DNA of 47,790 bases from Pseudanabaena sp. (GCA_003249035.1 QBMK01000019.1:14013-61802), one strand, 5' to 3'. Shown: positions 1 through 9,318, numbered from the stretch's first letter. Made by a program: numbers and translations. Notes: generated by a model not told the origin, from the letters alone.

Positions 1-60
1 TTTACGCTCAAGCCCACCCCTGGGAACTAAGGCACGAAAATTAAATAACATGTGCATATA

Positions 61-112
61 AACCCCCAAATAGGTTCGGCGGGCTTCGCCCGCCGAACCT
101 ATTTGGGGTTTT
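61..112. repeat. Long hairpin (20-bp stem) upstream of the DUF3386 gene
   Basis: Bases 64-83 and 89-108 are perfect reverse complements around the loop CTTCG. The stem extends outward through AA/TT after one bulged C. The outer arm begins AACCCC and the centre reads GGGCTTCGCCC, features seen in other hairpins of the window. No gene is visible in bases 1-249 apart from this hairpin. It may terminate transcription entering from the left or be a dispersed repeat. Confidence 0.8.
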
Positions 113-249
113 ATTAAATTATCATTCCTAAAGAGAATGTATAACACAAAGCGCAGCGCCCACTCCTCCCTAAAATATCATTTTTTCAGGGCTGGCAGAA
201 AGTAAAATATAAATATAATCAACACCTTACTTTATACATTTAACAAAGC

Positions 250-966
250 ATGGTTACTGCAGCACCTAATACTCAATCCGATACTAGCGCCCGTGACCTA
301 TTTCAGGCGGCTTACGAAAATCGTTATACATGGGACAGCAATTTCCCAGGATTGACTGCCAATGTCTCGGTTGCGATTGATGGCGTAGCCCGTTCTGGTA
401 AGGCTCGCATTAATCCCGACCTAACTGTCGAAGTGAGCATGGACGAGCCAATTCTGATCGATCGCACCACTCGCACTCCCAGCGGTGAAGAAAAGACGGT
501 TTCCGTTGACGAAGGTCAGGAATGGCTATACAACCAACTGCGTGATGTGGTTACGCACCGCAAGCGTAAAACCTTTGAAGAAGCTCATGGCAAATCAGCA
601 TTTAACCTTGGTGCATCCGATGAATCGGGAGCCGTAGAAATTTTAGTTACTGGCGACTCAATGGGCTCGAACTACAAAGTCCGTGGCAAGGAGATATCGA
701 TGGTCAGCCGCGTCATGGGACGGATTGGTTTTGTGATTAATCACCTCGGGCATCTCGATACTGGCGAAGGCTATATTTCTTCGCTCTATACTGCGGTGTT
801 CCGCAATCCGATGAATGATGAAGTTGTGCGTCAGGCTCGTTTTGAAGATGTCTACGAAAAGCTGGGTAATTACTATGTGATGACCAAACAAATCGTTCAG
901 TCTAATGAGCAAGGTCAAACCAAAAACTATGAAATTACCTTTAGTGATATTCAACTACTAGGCTAG
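250..966 (+). CDS. DUF3386 family protein
   Basis: This 238-residue protein matches my memory of the cyanobacterial DUF3386 family, including the opening region around SARDLFQAAYENRYTW and a C-terminal half rich in beta-strand-like segments such as YEITFSDIQLL. There is no signal peptide or membrane segment, so it is probably cytoplasmic. Its molecular function is unknown. It starts at ATG 250 and ends just before a 16-bp hairpin at 972-1012 that probably terminates it, so it looks monocistronic. Family assignment is fairly confident; any role would be a guess. Confidence 0.85.
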   Translation: MVTAAPNTQSDTSARDLFQAAYENRYTWDSNFPGLTANVSVAIDGVARSGKARINPDLTVEVSMDEPILIDRTTRTPSGEEKTVSVDEGQEWLYNQLRDVVTHRKRKTFEEAHGKSAFNLGASDESGAVEILVTGDSMGSNYKVRGKEISMVSRVMGRIGFVINHLGHLDTGEGYISSLYTAVFRNPMNDEVVRQARFEDVYEKLGNYYVMTKQIVQSNEQGQTKNYEITFSDIQLLG

Positions 967-971
967 AGCTC

Positions 972-1012
972 AATCTCACAGAAACCTTGCTTAGTGAGGT
1001 TTCTGTGAGATT
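972..1012 (+). terminator. Hairpin downstream of the DUF3386 gene
   Basis: Bases 972-987 and 997-1012 form a perfect 16-bp stem with a 9-base loop, six bases after the stop codon of the DUF3386 gene. It is followed by TTAAAC rather than a long T run, so it is a reasonable but not textbook terminator. Its right arm ends five bases before ATG 1018, which argues against that ATG as the start of the next gene. Confidence 0.65.
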
Positions 1013-1068
1013 AAACAATGAGATTAAGAGCCTTGCCTGCCAAGTTAATAATAACGTTGAAAACAATT

Positions 1069-1887
1069 ATGCGCGCCGATCTGGAACAATTATTGATTTC
1101 GGAAGCCGAACTGTTGGAATTGACTGGGTTTGATCGGCAGAAAGTTTTGCCATCAATTGAGTTGACCCCACAACAGATCAGGAAGCAACAGGCGATCGCA
1201 TTGGGAATTACAGCGATCAACTTCATCTCGTTTTCCAGTATTTTTTTGCCGCCACTTCGGATAGCGGGAATTATCTTATTGATTAGTCTGACATTGGGGG
1301 CGATGGGTTTAGCGATCGAATTTGCTGAAGTAACTCTTCTTTTCTTTTGCGTGGCTTTAGGGGCAGTTATCTATTCGCTGTATATTTTGTCAGGAGCACC
1401 CTTAGGTATAATCTTGCTATGTCTCGGATTTGCTGTTGCTAGCGGATTTTTGGCTTTATTGCTCACAAAATTAGTTATTCAACAGTGGCGAAAGTCAAAA
1501 AATTCTCACCGACAGAGTGGTGTTCCCAAAGTTATTGTGCGCCTATTTGCAGAAGTTGATAAATGCAATAAGACAGTGCGAGATATTGATGTATTCGATC
1601 GGTTACAAGATGCTGGAAACTCGATCAAATTGGAGTCTAGGGAATCATCGATCGCTGCTTTGAGAATGACACGCAATGACATTGTGCGGGCGTTGAAAAC
1701 TGAACGGATTTTACGAGAAAATCCAGACTTTCATCCCGATCGCTTTGATATTGATTTAAATGCTTTTGAGGCTATTCAAATTAATGAGCGGGCAAAGGAA
1801 TATGGACGTATTTTTGATTCAACCATACAAATAGCGATCGATGTCCAGAAGGCGATGGCTGAATTGCAAGAATCAACCTCATTTTAG
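1069..1887 (+). CDS. Hypothetical membrane protein with four hydrophobic segments
   Basis: From ATG 1069 the product is 272 residues. The open frame extends back to ATG 1018, but that codon sits against a 16-bp hairpin with no room for a ribosome site, so the MRADLEQ start is preferred; neither has a strong Shine-Dalgarno. A cytoplasmic N-terminal stretch is followed by about four hydrophobic helices in the first half, then a charged soluble C-terminal half with heptad-like segments. I do not recognise a characterised family. A conserved cyanobacterial membrane protein is the best description, and MITE copy 1 begins two bases after its stop. Confidence 0.7.
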   Translation: MRADLEQLLISEAELLELTGFDRQKVLPSIELTPQQIRKQQAIALGITAINFISFSSIFLPPLRIAGIILLISLTLGAMGLAIEFAEVTLLFFCVALGAVIYSLYILSGAPLGIILLCLGFAVASGFLALLLTKLVIQQWRKSKNSHRQSGVPKVIVRLFAEVDKCNKTVRDIDVFDRLQDAGNSIKLESRESSIAALRMTRNDIVRALKTERILRENPDFHPDRFDIDLNAFEAIQINERAKEYGRIFDSTIQIAIDVQKAMAELQESTSF

Positions 1888-1889
1888 TT

Positions 1890-1996
1890 TAATCCCAAAT
1901 CACAAAATGGCGTAGCCATTTTGTGATTTTAAAACCCTTACTGGGTTTGGATTTTAATGCCCAAATGTGTGATGACACTTTTGTTAATTGGTATTA
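1890..1996 (+). mobile_element. MITE-like element, copy 1
   Basis: One of four copies of an element of about 107 bp. In order it has a terminal TAAT-CCCAA, a palindrome with 15-bp arms (1897-1911 / 1915-1929) reading CACAAAATGGC outward from the loop GTA, a short AAACCC/GGGTTT hairpin, a second decayed palindrome (AATGTGTGATGACACTTTTG), and terminal TTGGTATTA. Copies lie at 33704-33813 (same strand), 43124-43230 and 47253-47358 (opposite strand). There is no coding capacity, so mobilisation would need a transposase in trans. Confidence 0.8.
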
Positions 1997-2268
1997 TTCA
2001 TTAGCGATCAGCTATCGAGATATTGAAAGAAAGTGCTTATACTTCAGCATCTGTTGATGGTTTCTTTAGGGAGATGCACTGCTTTGCTGCGGCATATCTT
2101 GCTTCTGAGCTTTGGGAACAGTTATAACTTCTCAGGCAGAATTAATCATTCTCTTATTTTCACATCAGGATGGCTTCAGGGAAAAGGTTAATACTGATTT
2201 CAAGACAAAAAGAACTAGTTCATTAATTAGTTCTTTAAGAGAAAAATTCTATATCGAGAGATAAAACC
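1997..2268. other. Non-coding interval upstream of a small exported protein
   Basis: No convincing gene. The only structure noticed is a 9-bp inverted repeat, AAAGAACTA (2209-2217) with TAGTTCTTT (2228-2236), about 30 bases before the next start codon, which could be a leader hairpin. The start codon is preceded by the purine-rich stretch GAGAGATAAAACC. Confidence 0.4.
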
Positions 2269-2622
2269 ATGAAAAAACTACTTCTAGCCTTCTTGCCCGC
2301 ACTCTTGCTCTCTGCAACAGCTGTAGTCCCTGCAGTCAAGGCTCAAGATGCTATGCAAATGCCTACTATAGAAGTAAAAATGAAGATAACTTTGACACCT
2401 TTCAATCTTGCCTATTTGGCTCATCAAGGGTTTCTTGAAAGCCAAGGTATCCCAGATTCTGATGGTCTAATGAAAGGTTTTAACGATGGCTCGATCACTG
2501 CAGCTCAGGTTGTAAAGGCAGCAGTTAACGACAAGCGATTGCCTGCTGCATTCTTGACAAACGATTCTTATATCTCCGCAGTTAAGCAACAGCTATTTCT
2601 CCTTACTCTCGCAGCACGTTAA
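2269..2622 (+). CDS. Small exported hypothetical protein
   Basis: This 117-residue product begins with a clear Sec signal peptide: MKK, a hydrophobic core of about 15 residues, and a probable cleavage near VKAQDA (about residue 25). The mature part is roughly 90 residues with no cysteines and no motif I recognise. An upstream GAGAGAT about 10 bases before ATG 2269 is a plausible ribosome site. It stands alone between two non-coding stretches of more than 350 bases. It is probably periplasmic, with function unknown. Confidence 0.75.
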   Translation: MKKLLLAFLPALLLSATAVVPAVKAQDAMQMPTIEVKMKITLTPFNLAYLAHQGFLESQGIPDSDGLMKGFNDGSITAAQVVKAAVNDKRLPAAFLTNDSYISAVKQQLFLLTLAAR

Positions 2623-2778
2623 GCTTAATTAAGATTTACGAAAGATGCAGAGATTAAGGTGTCCGGCTTTTGATTGATTGATAAGATCGATCTGTGATGA
2701 CAAAGAAATAGTCGGGAATCTATGCATTTATAGTTTTCTTATACTACTCCCATGCCAGTCTAAAAATAGGCGGTAAAG

Positions 2779-2827
2779 CCCAAGAATTAGTGGGGCGGCG
2801 CGGCGCGCCACCCCACTAATTCTTGGG
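2779..2827. repeat. GC-rich hairpin, 17-bp perfect outer stem
   Basis: Bases 2779-2795 and 2811-2827 are perfect reverse complements starting CCCAAGAATTAG. After one mismatch the stem continues five more pairs through CGGCG-type sequence to the loop GGC. The arms begin CCC and end GGG, as in several other hairpins here. There is no T run directly adjacent, so a dispersed repeat is as likely as a terminator. Confidence 0.75.
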
Positions 2828-2843
2828 TGGGAAGGGAGTAACT

Positions 2844-2892
2844 AGAAAAACTTTTAAAAAGCTTGCTTTACATCCATTTTAAAAGTTTTTCT
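2844..2892. repeat. AT-rich inverted repeat, 16-bp arms
   Basis: AGAAAAACTTTTAAAA at 2844-2859 pairs perfectly with its reverse complement at 2877-2892 across a 17-base loop. It lies just after the GC-rich hairpin, upstream of the glycoside hydrolase gene. Role unknown. Confidence 0.65.
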
Positions 2893-3033
2893 GTATGGCT
2901 TACAGTCCTTATAAAGCGTTTCCCATTCTAGTGAAGTACGGGATTGTTTCCCCCATTCTGTACCTTCCGGCTAAAAAACGCTATAAATTGCGCAGACTTC
3001 GTAAAAACAGAAACTATACAGTAAGGATATGTA

Positions 3034-5677
3034 ATGAATCCAGAGCAAGCTAGGCTAGTAGAAACTAGAAATGGGAAACCTTGGAAGCAATGGGGTTCGT
3101 ATCTCAGTGAGCGCCAATGGGGAACTGTTCGTGAAGACTATAGCTCCTCTGGAAATGCTTGGGACTATTTCTCGCACGATCAATCCCGATCGCGTGCCTA
3201 TCGGTGGGGTGAAGACGGCATTGCTGGCATTTCTGATGACCGTCAGTTGCTATGCTTTGCGATCGCACTCTGGAATGGAGCCGATCCAATTATTAAAGAA
3301 AGACTGTTTGGGTTAACTGGTCGCGAAGGCAATCATGCCGAAGATGTGAAGGAGTGCTACTTCTATCTAGATAATACGCCCACGCATTCTTACATGAAAT
3401 ATCTCTACAAGTATCCTCAAGCTGCTTTTCCATACGAACAGTTGATAAATGGAAATAAAAATCGCGATCGCAACGAGCGAGAATTTGAGTTATTGGATAC
3501 GGGAGTATTTGATAGCGATCGCTACTTTGATGTGATGGTTGAATACGCTAAAAATTCCCCTCAGGATATTACGATCCAAATTAGCATTACCAACCACGCG
3601 CCCGACGCACAGACGATCCATCTGCTGCCATCACTATGGTTTCGGAATACTTGGGCTTGGGACAATAGCCAGAAACCCGCACTTAAGGCGCATTCTTTCG
3701 ACATGATTGAGGTAAGTCATGAGCAACTAGGACAAATGTGGCTCCATTGTCCAGAGAGCAAAGAATTACTATTTACCGAAAATGAAACCAACTATCAGCG
3801 TCTTTTTGGAACTGGGAATAGCTCTCAATATGTGAAGGATGGCATCAATGACTATATTGTCAATGGTGAAGCATCGGTAAACCCACAACAACAAGGTACA
3901 AAGGCGGCGGCTCATTATGAGCTAGCGATCGCGGCGAGAGAGACTAAAGTTGTCAGATTGCGATTGAGCGATATTGCACCAGATGTAATTGTTTTGGGAT
4001 CGGAAGCCGAAATCGTGGCAACAAGACTCCTCGAAGCCAATGAGTTTTATCAGCAAATTTCACCGTTTGCGATGTCGGATGATATGCGAAATGTGCAGAG
4101 ACAGGCTTTTGCAGGAATGTTATGGAGTAAGCAGTATTATTAATTACTACCTCGTAAAACCTTGGTTGGAAGGCGATCCAGCTACGTCCACACCGCCAAG
4201 CGATCGCCTTAAGGGTCGCAATGCGCGATGGTTCCATTTAGAATCTGAAGATATTCTTTCGATGCCAGACAAATGGGAATATCCTTGGTTTGCAGCTTGG
4301 GACTTAGCTTTCCATGTGATTCCCATTGCGATGATTGACCCAGATTTTGCTAAGCGACAGCTTGATTTGATTACTCGTGAGTGGTTCATGCATCCAAATG
4401 GGCAAATCCCAGCCTATGAGTGGGATTTTGGCGATGTTAATCCTCCTGTTCATGCGTGGGCGACCTATCGGGTTTATAAGATCGAGCAGAAGATGTATGG
4501 CAAAGGCGATCGCAAATTCTTGGAGCGCGTTTTCCAAAAACTTTTACTAAACTTCACTTGGTGGGTGAATCGAAAAGATCGCAATGGTAGGAATGTCTTT
4601 GAAGGCGGCTTTTTGGGATTGGACAATATTGGCGTGTTCGACCGCAGTGCGGAACTCCCTACAGGCGGCTATATTGAGCAAGCCGATGGGACTAGCTGGA
4701 TGGGTATGTATTGCTTAAACATGCTAACGATCGCCTTAGAACTCGCCAAAGAGAATCATGTTTATGAGGATATTGCTACGAAATTCTTTGAGCATTTTCT
4801 TTACATTGCTGACGCAATGAATAAAGTCGGTGAGAAGCATACGGAGCTTTGGGATGAGGAAGATGGTTTTTACTACGATGTTCTCAATCTACCTACTGGC
4901 AGTCAGTTAAAACTAAAAGTGCGATCGCTTGTTGGGTTGATTCCTCTCTTTGCTGTGCAAACTTTAGATCCCGAACTGCTCGATCAATTGCCTGAGTTCA
5001 AAAATAGGATGCAATGGTTTATAACCCATCATCCAGAGTTAACTCAAAATGTTGCTTGTATGGAAACCTGTGGGATGAGATCTAGGCGCTTACTTGCTAT
5101 CTGCTATCGCGATAAGCTTCAACGCATTCTAGCTAAAATGTTAGATGAGAGTGAATTCTTAGGCGATTATGGCATTCGCGCTTTATCTAAGTTCCATAAA
5201 GAGCATCCCTATATTTGGAAAACAAATGGTAGCGAATATAGAGTTGATTATGAACCTGCGGAATCTTCAAGTAGCCTATTTGGCGGAAATTCTAACTGAC
5301 GGGGCCCAATTTGGATGCCTGTTAATTATTTGATTATCGAATCTTTACAGAAGTTCCACCATTTCTATGGTGAAAGCTTTAAGATTGAGTATCCTACTGG
5401 TTCAGGAAATTTGATGACTTTGAGTGATGTCGCCGCCGAGCTATCCCAACGTTTAATTAATATCTTTGTAAGAGACGAGCATGGCGATCGCGCTGTAAAT
5501 GATTCGCAAAATGGTAAAAAGTCAAGATTCGATACTGATACTAACTGGAAAGATTTAGTGTTGTTCTATGAATATTTTCATGGTGATAATGGCTCAGGGA
5601 TTGGTGCTAGCCATCAAACAGGCTGGACAGGGTTGGTGGCAAAACTAATTCAACAATCAAGCGAATATTCGGATTGA
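3034..5677 (+). pseudogene. Broken MGH1/GH63-like glycoside hydrolase (glucosidase)
   Basis: Three successive open segments read as one protein of about 880 residues of the MGH1-type glycoside hydrolase family, predicted to hydrolyse alpha-glucosides or glucosyl-/mannosylglycerate-like substrates. Segment 1 (3034-4143) holds the N-terminal domain and stops after GMLWSKQYY. Segment 2 resumes one base out of frame near 4135-4150 with [13 protein letters not shown] and carries the catalytic barrel, including [18 protein letters not shown] and [20 protein letters not shown]. It ends at TGA 5297-5299 in GGNSN[15 protein letters not shown], where the family as I recall it has Trp. Segment 3 (5300-5677) finishes the C terminus, with [19 protein letters not shown]. 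Two independent lesions indicate a pseudogene, unless either is a sequencing error. The ORF open from 3989 is only the shifted frame, not a separate start. Confidence 0.88.
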
Positions 5678-5679
5678 GG

Positions 5680-5722
5680 ACTAAACAGGAGAATGGAGCC
5701 AAGCTCCACTATCCTGTTTAGT
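5680..5722. terminator. Hairpin after the glycoside hydrolase remnant
   Basis: ACTAAACAGGA (5680-5690) pairs with its reverse complement at 5712-5722, and inner bases ATGGAG/CTCCA pair with small mismatches. It begins three bases after the stop at 5677 and ends 60 bases before the convergent small gene, so it can serve both strands. Confidence 0.55.
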
Positions 5723-5781
5723 GAGTGTTGAGTCCGAACCAAGTTCTGAGTCCACCACCGAAGCAATCGCATAGCGATTTA

Positions 5782-6006
5782 CTACTTTTTCCCTGATGAT
5801 GGGCTGATGATCACGCGAATGAGAACGGCAAAGGCGAGAATGATGCTAACTGTTGGGTTGCTGACGATCGCAGGAATGGTGTTAGCGTCAATGGGTGTTG
5901 ATGTAGGTGTGGACTCGATCGCAGTTTGTTTGTTATTTGTTGGTGCGGTATTTGCTTGGGGGACTTGGGCGATCGCTTGAGTTGCGACTTGTTTTTGGAC
6001 TGACAT
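5782..6006 (-). CDS. Small hypothetical single-pass membrane protein
   Basis: The 74-residue product has a polar N-terminal half rich in Thr, Pro, Asn and Gln (TAPTNNKQTAIESTPTSTP) and one C-terminal hydrophobic segment (TVSIILAFAVLIRVIISP) followed by SSGKK. That looks like a tail-anchored protein with a low-complexity head. No family is recognised. GGAGCAAAAAATT precedes the ATG on the minus strand, a fair ribosome site. Low-complexity composition leaves some doubt that it is a real gene. Confidence 0.5.
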   Translation of the reverse strand: MSVQKQVATQAIAQVPQANTAPTNNKQTAIESTPTSTPIDANTIPAIVSNPTVSIILAFAVLIRVIISPSSGKK

Positions 6007-6109
6007 AATTTTTTGCTCCGAATTAAACTATGCCAACACTATGAAATATGTCTGCTTGACTGACTTTGCGCGATTTGCGTGACTTGCTTGTTTTTACAGC
6101 TAGAGATTA

Positions 6110-6174
6110 AGATCTCCGACTTTTTTGGTGCTATCAAAGGGAATCTGCAAGTTCACCAAAAAAGTCGGAGATCT
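6110..6174. repeat. 21-bp perfect inverted repeat upstream of the first NACHT gene
   Basis: Bases 6110-6130 and 6154-6174 are perfect reverse complements (AGATCTCCGACTTTTTTGG and its partner) separated by 23 bases, ending about 107 bases before the NACHT start. Because the preceding gene is divergent, this is a shared regulatory interval rather than a 3' end, so an operator, leader structure or repeat is more likely than a terminator. Confidence 0.75.
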
Positions 6175-6281
6175 GCGCTGTTACAGTTTGCCTGTGCTTG
6201 GATAATCTTGGTTTTTACAACTAATTTTTTGCGTGACTTTAAAAAATGCCAAAATAGCTTTTAGACGATTGAGGTTTAGCA

Positions 6282-8534
6282 ATGTCAAGATCGCTACAGG
6301 CTTCTGAGGTGGGTATTAAGCAGATTAGAAAAGCGATGAAGCAAGGCGGTTTCTCTCAAAAGGCGCTTGCTGAATCTCTAGGTATTTCGCGATCAGTAAT
6401 TACGGTTTTGTTTCGGGGAGAAGCGATCGATCGAGCAAATTTTGAGGAGTTGTGCAAATTTCTAGAACTGGATTGGCGCGATATCAGGGGTGAGGATGTT
6501 GTTAGTGACGATCTCAATCGCCTAGTTCAAGAGGTGAAGCAAAAAATTGCGGCGGATGTGACGGAGCGATGTGGGACGATGCGGGTGTTGGATATGACGC
6601 AACCTGTCGATCTGGATCGGATTTATACCGATGTGAATATCATTAAGGATGTGACTGGGCGGCGGCGGATTGGTTATGACGAGGTGATGGAGGTATGTAC
6701 TCGCGAGCATTTTGATCGGTTTTTAGTGGGGACGATTAAAGAACGGGTAAAGGGTTTTGAAGCGGTTGAAGAATTTCAAAAGTTGGTGGTGTTGGGTAAA
6801 CCAGGGGCAGGGAAAACCACATTTATGAAATATTTGGCGATGTCTTGTCTCGGTGATCGGTTTCACGGAGAACTTGTGCCGATATTTGTGACTCTGAAGG
6901 CTTATGCGGAGGAGAGGGGACAGCCATCGCTAGAGAATTATATTTTGACGGAATTTCAAAAGCGGGAGGTGGCGGCGGATGTGGTGAAGCGCTTACTCAA
7001 GGAGGGGAGGGCGTTGATCCTGTTGGATGGATTGGATGAGGTAAAACTGGAGGATGATCGCCGTGTTAAGCAGGATATCGATCGCTTTTCGCGGGATTGG
7101 CTAAAAAATCGGTTTGCGATTACCTGTCGGATTGCGGCGCGAGAATATCAGTTTGAGAAGTTTACAGAAGTTGAGGTTGCGGATTTTGATAATGGGCAGA
7201 TTGAAACTTTTGTGAATAATTGGTTTCGGGAGAGGGATGAGTCAAAGGCGGAACGGATGTTAGAGAGGTTAGAGGGTAATGAACCTGTCAAGGAATTGGC
7301 GAAAAGTCCTTTGTTATTGACGCTGTTGTGTTTGGTATTTGGTGAGCGTAACGACTTTCCGCCGAAGCGATCAGAATTGTATAAGGAAGGTTTGGAAGTA
7401 TTGATGAAAAAGTGGGATGCGAAGCGGAATATTGAACGGGAGATAATTTATAAGCATCTGTCGCCACAAAATAAGGAGGATATGCTGGGACAGATTGCTT
7501 TTAATACCTTTGTGAATAGCGAATATTTCTTTCGACAAGAGGATTTGCAACGTCAGATTAAGGACTATATCTGCAATCTTCCTGAAGCTTCAGCAGATCC
7601 TGATGCGTTACGGCTAGATAGTGAGGTGGTGCTAAAGGCGATCGAGCATCATCATGGGTTGTTAGTGGAAAGGGCGAGAAATATTTATTCTTTTTCCCAT
7701 TTGACTTTTCAGGAATATTTTGCGGCACGAGAAATTGAGAGGGAAAGGCATTTTGAAATATTGATCGAGAATATTGCTAATCCCAGATGGAAGGAGGTGC
7801 TTTTTCTAACTTTGGAGACTCTACGGAACGCTAGTTATTTACTCCTAGAAATTAAAAATGCAATTGATTCAAGAGTAGGTAATGATCCAAAGGTACAGGA
7901 TTTTCTACAATGGTTAGAGGAAAAATCATCCTCTGTATCGACACCTTATGAATCTTTTGTGGTTAGGGCATTTTACTACTACCTCGCCCTCAGTTTTGAA
8001 TACAACCTAGTGTTAACAACAGATCCAAATTTTGATTACAACAATTTCGCGCTCAGTGTTGAATATCATCTAGCTGAAAAACTTGACTCTAATTTTGATT
8101 ACAACATCTGTCCCAATCTTAAGTTAGATGATGCTCTTAAAGTCGTCCTTGTTCGAGCTATGGGTAAACCAAGTATTCCTCTAAGCACTACTCTCAATGA
8201 TGTGCTTAAAATCACTGATGATAGCACATTGAAGAATCGACTTCAGGATCTACTTGACCGACTTCCCGAAGAATGGAGCATTAAAAAGTGGAAGACATCT
8301 GACGACGGAAAATTATGGATTCGAGATCTACGTTCAATCATGATTAATTGTCGCAACATTGGTCATGCTTTAGACTCTCAGCAAATACAATTATTGCGGC
8401 AACATTACGCTTCTAATTTATTCCTTTTGGAATGTCTTAATACTAAGTGTTATGTTGACATAAAAACCCGAAAAAATATCAAAGAAACATTGTTACAGAC
8501 CTTCAAAGGGGTTGAGAGAGAAATATCGACATAG
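6282..8534 (+). CDS. HTH-NACHT STAND NTPase
   Basis: This 750-residue protein is a signal-transduction NTPase of the STAND class. Residues 10-70 form an XRE-like helix-turn-helix (FSQKALAESLGISRSVITVL). Residues about 165-480 are a NACHT module with Walker A GKPGAGKTT (172-180), Walker B ALILLDGLDEV (244-254), SPLLLTLLC (342-350) and FSHLTFQEYFAA (471-482). Residues 567-608 hold two imperfect repeats (ALSFEYN..NFDYN / ALSVEYH..NFDYN). Residues about 670-740 resemble the helical domain that closes many cyanobacterial NACHT proteins. Bacterial NACHT proteins include antiphage sensors, so a defence role is plausible inference. All nucleotide-binding motifs look intact. It converges on the phosphatase at 8569. 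Confidence 0.9.
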   Translation: MSRSLQASEVGIKQIRKAMKQGGFSQKALAESLGISRSVITVLFRGEAIDRANFEELCKFLELDWRDIRGEDVVSDDLNRLVQEVKQKIAADVTERCGTMRVLDMTQPVDLDRIYTDVNIIKDVTGRRRIGYDEVMEVCTREHFDRFLVGTIKERVKGFEAVEEFQKLVVLGKPGAGKTTFMKYLAMSCLGDRFHGELVPIFVTLKAYAEERGQPSLENYILTEFQKREVAADVVKRLLKEGRALILLDGLDEVKLEDDRRVKQDIDRFSRDWLKNRFAITCRIAAREYQFEKFTEVEVADFDNGQIETFVNNWFRERDESKAERMLERLEGNEPVKELAKSPLLLTLLCLVFGERNDFPPKRSELYKEGLEVLMKKWDAKRNIEREIIYKHLSPQNKEDMLGQIAFNTFVNSEYFFRQEDLQRQIKDYICNLPEASADPDALRLDSEVVLKAIEHHHGLLVERARNIYSFSHLTFQEYFAAREIERERHFEILIENIANPRWKEVLFLTLETLRNASYLLLEIKNAIDSRVGNDPKVQDFLQWLEEKSSSVSTPYESFVVRAFYYYLALSFEYNLVLTTDPNFDYNNFALSVEYHLAEKLDSNFDYNICPNLKLDDALKVVLVRAMGKPSIPLSTTLNDVLKITDDSTLKNRLQDLLDRLPEEWSIKKWKTSDDGKLWIRDLRSIMINCRNIGHALDSQQIQLLRQHYASNLFLLECLNTKCYVDIKTRKNIKETLLQTFKGVEREIST

Positions 8535-8568
8535 GATTGACGATTTAAAATTTCCTGTTGTCCCCAAC

Positions 8569-9318
8569 TTATACATCCATCCATCCAAAGTGACGTAATC
8601 CATCTAAAATCCCAGCAGCATATCTTCTGTTGGAAAGATATAGATTGTCTCTCTTGTTTGCCTCATACCATGCTATAAGCTCAGGTCTAGCATTCCCTAC
8701 AATTATTCCAAAAGTGTTTTCGGCGAAAAGTGTAATGTCATTACCAGAATCTCCACATGCAACAGTTCGATCACAGGGCAACCCTAGCGCCTCTCGAACA
8801 TAGCTTAGGGCTTTTCCCTTACCACTTCGCTCAGGCAACACATCAACGTCCTTATCACTACTATAAATAACCTGTGCCTTGATATTTTTCGCATTAAGTT
8901 CCTGCTTCAAATCCGCCAAAATGGCTTTGTATTCGGGCTTTAGAAGAAAGCTAACTTTAAAGTCACCTTGTTCTGATTCGGGTTGAAGCTCTAACTCTTT
9001 GTACTCACATGCGATCTGACTAACTATTTCTACATCCCAATCTTCCGAAAGATGAGTTGCCCAATTACTATCCATTTGTTTGTCAGCAGTATAAATCTCC
9101 GACCCAACAGAAGTTATAAGTCTATCTGGTGGAAGCAAATCAACCTCTGATTCTAAATCTTGATATAATTTGAGAGATCGACCTGTCGCATAAACTAACT
9201 TGCTTCCATAGTTATCTCGGTGTTTCTTAAAGAAATTATTGAATTTTGCAAGACTAAGGAAAGCTTCAGGGTGAACAAGTGTAGAATCTAAGTCTGTGAC
9301 TATCAAAAAAGGCTTCAT
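8569..9318 (-). CDS. Sucrose-phosphate phosphatase (HAD superfamily)
   Basis: This 249-residue HAD hydrolase is close to the length of stand-alone cyanobacterial sucrose-phosphate phosphatases, which convert sucrose-6-phosphate to sucrose for osmoprotection and storage. Motif I is TDLDSTLV with Asp9 and Asp11, motif II is YATGRS (43-48), motif III is the Lys of RSGKGKAL (165-171), and motif IV is GDSGND (189-194). The C-terminal RRYAAGILDGLRHFGW also fits the family. It is cytoplasmic and has no sucrose-phosphate synthase neighbour in the window. It is wedged, in opposite orientation, between a NACHT gene and an orphan NACHT tail fragment. Confidence 0.87.
   Translation of the reverse strand: MKPFLIVTDLDSTLVHPEAFLSLAKFNNFFKKHRDNYGSKLVYATGRSLKLYQDLESEVDLLPPDRLITSVGSEIYTADKQMDSNWATHLSEDWDVEIVSQIACEYKELELQPESEQGDFKVSFLLKPEYKAILADLKQELNAKNIKAQVIYSSDKDVDVLPERSGKGKALSYVREALGLPCDRTVACGDSGNDITLFAENTFGIIVGNARPELIAWYEANKRDNLYLSNRRYAAGILDGLRHFGWMDV

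Larger units (their letters stand above)
2623..3033. other. Non-coding interval with two hairpins
   Basis: No gene is visible in these 411 bases. The interval holds the GC-rich hairpin at 2779-2827 and the AT-rich hairpin at 2844-2892, described separately. The last 140 bases lead into the broken glycoside hydrolase gene; AGTAAGGAT just before ATG 3034 is a good ribosome site. Confidence 0.6.

Noticed and set aside
1890-1996. MITE copy as a tRNA or structured RNA gene because of its cloverleaf-like fold
   Set aside because: There is no anticodon arm, T-loop or CCA context, and four copies with terminal inverted repeats point to a mobile element.
3989-4150. Separate gene start at 3989 for the second glycoside hydrolase segment
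   Set aside because: The first 45-50 codons of that frame do not match the family; homology starts only at the frameshift, so this is a continuation of one gene.
6079-6264. Open frame of 61 codons upstream of the NACHT gene
   Set aside because: It runs through both arms of the 21-bp inverted repeat and shows no protein-like features beyond one hydrophobic stretch.
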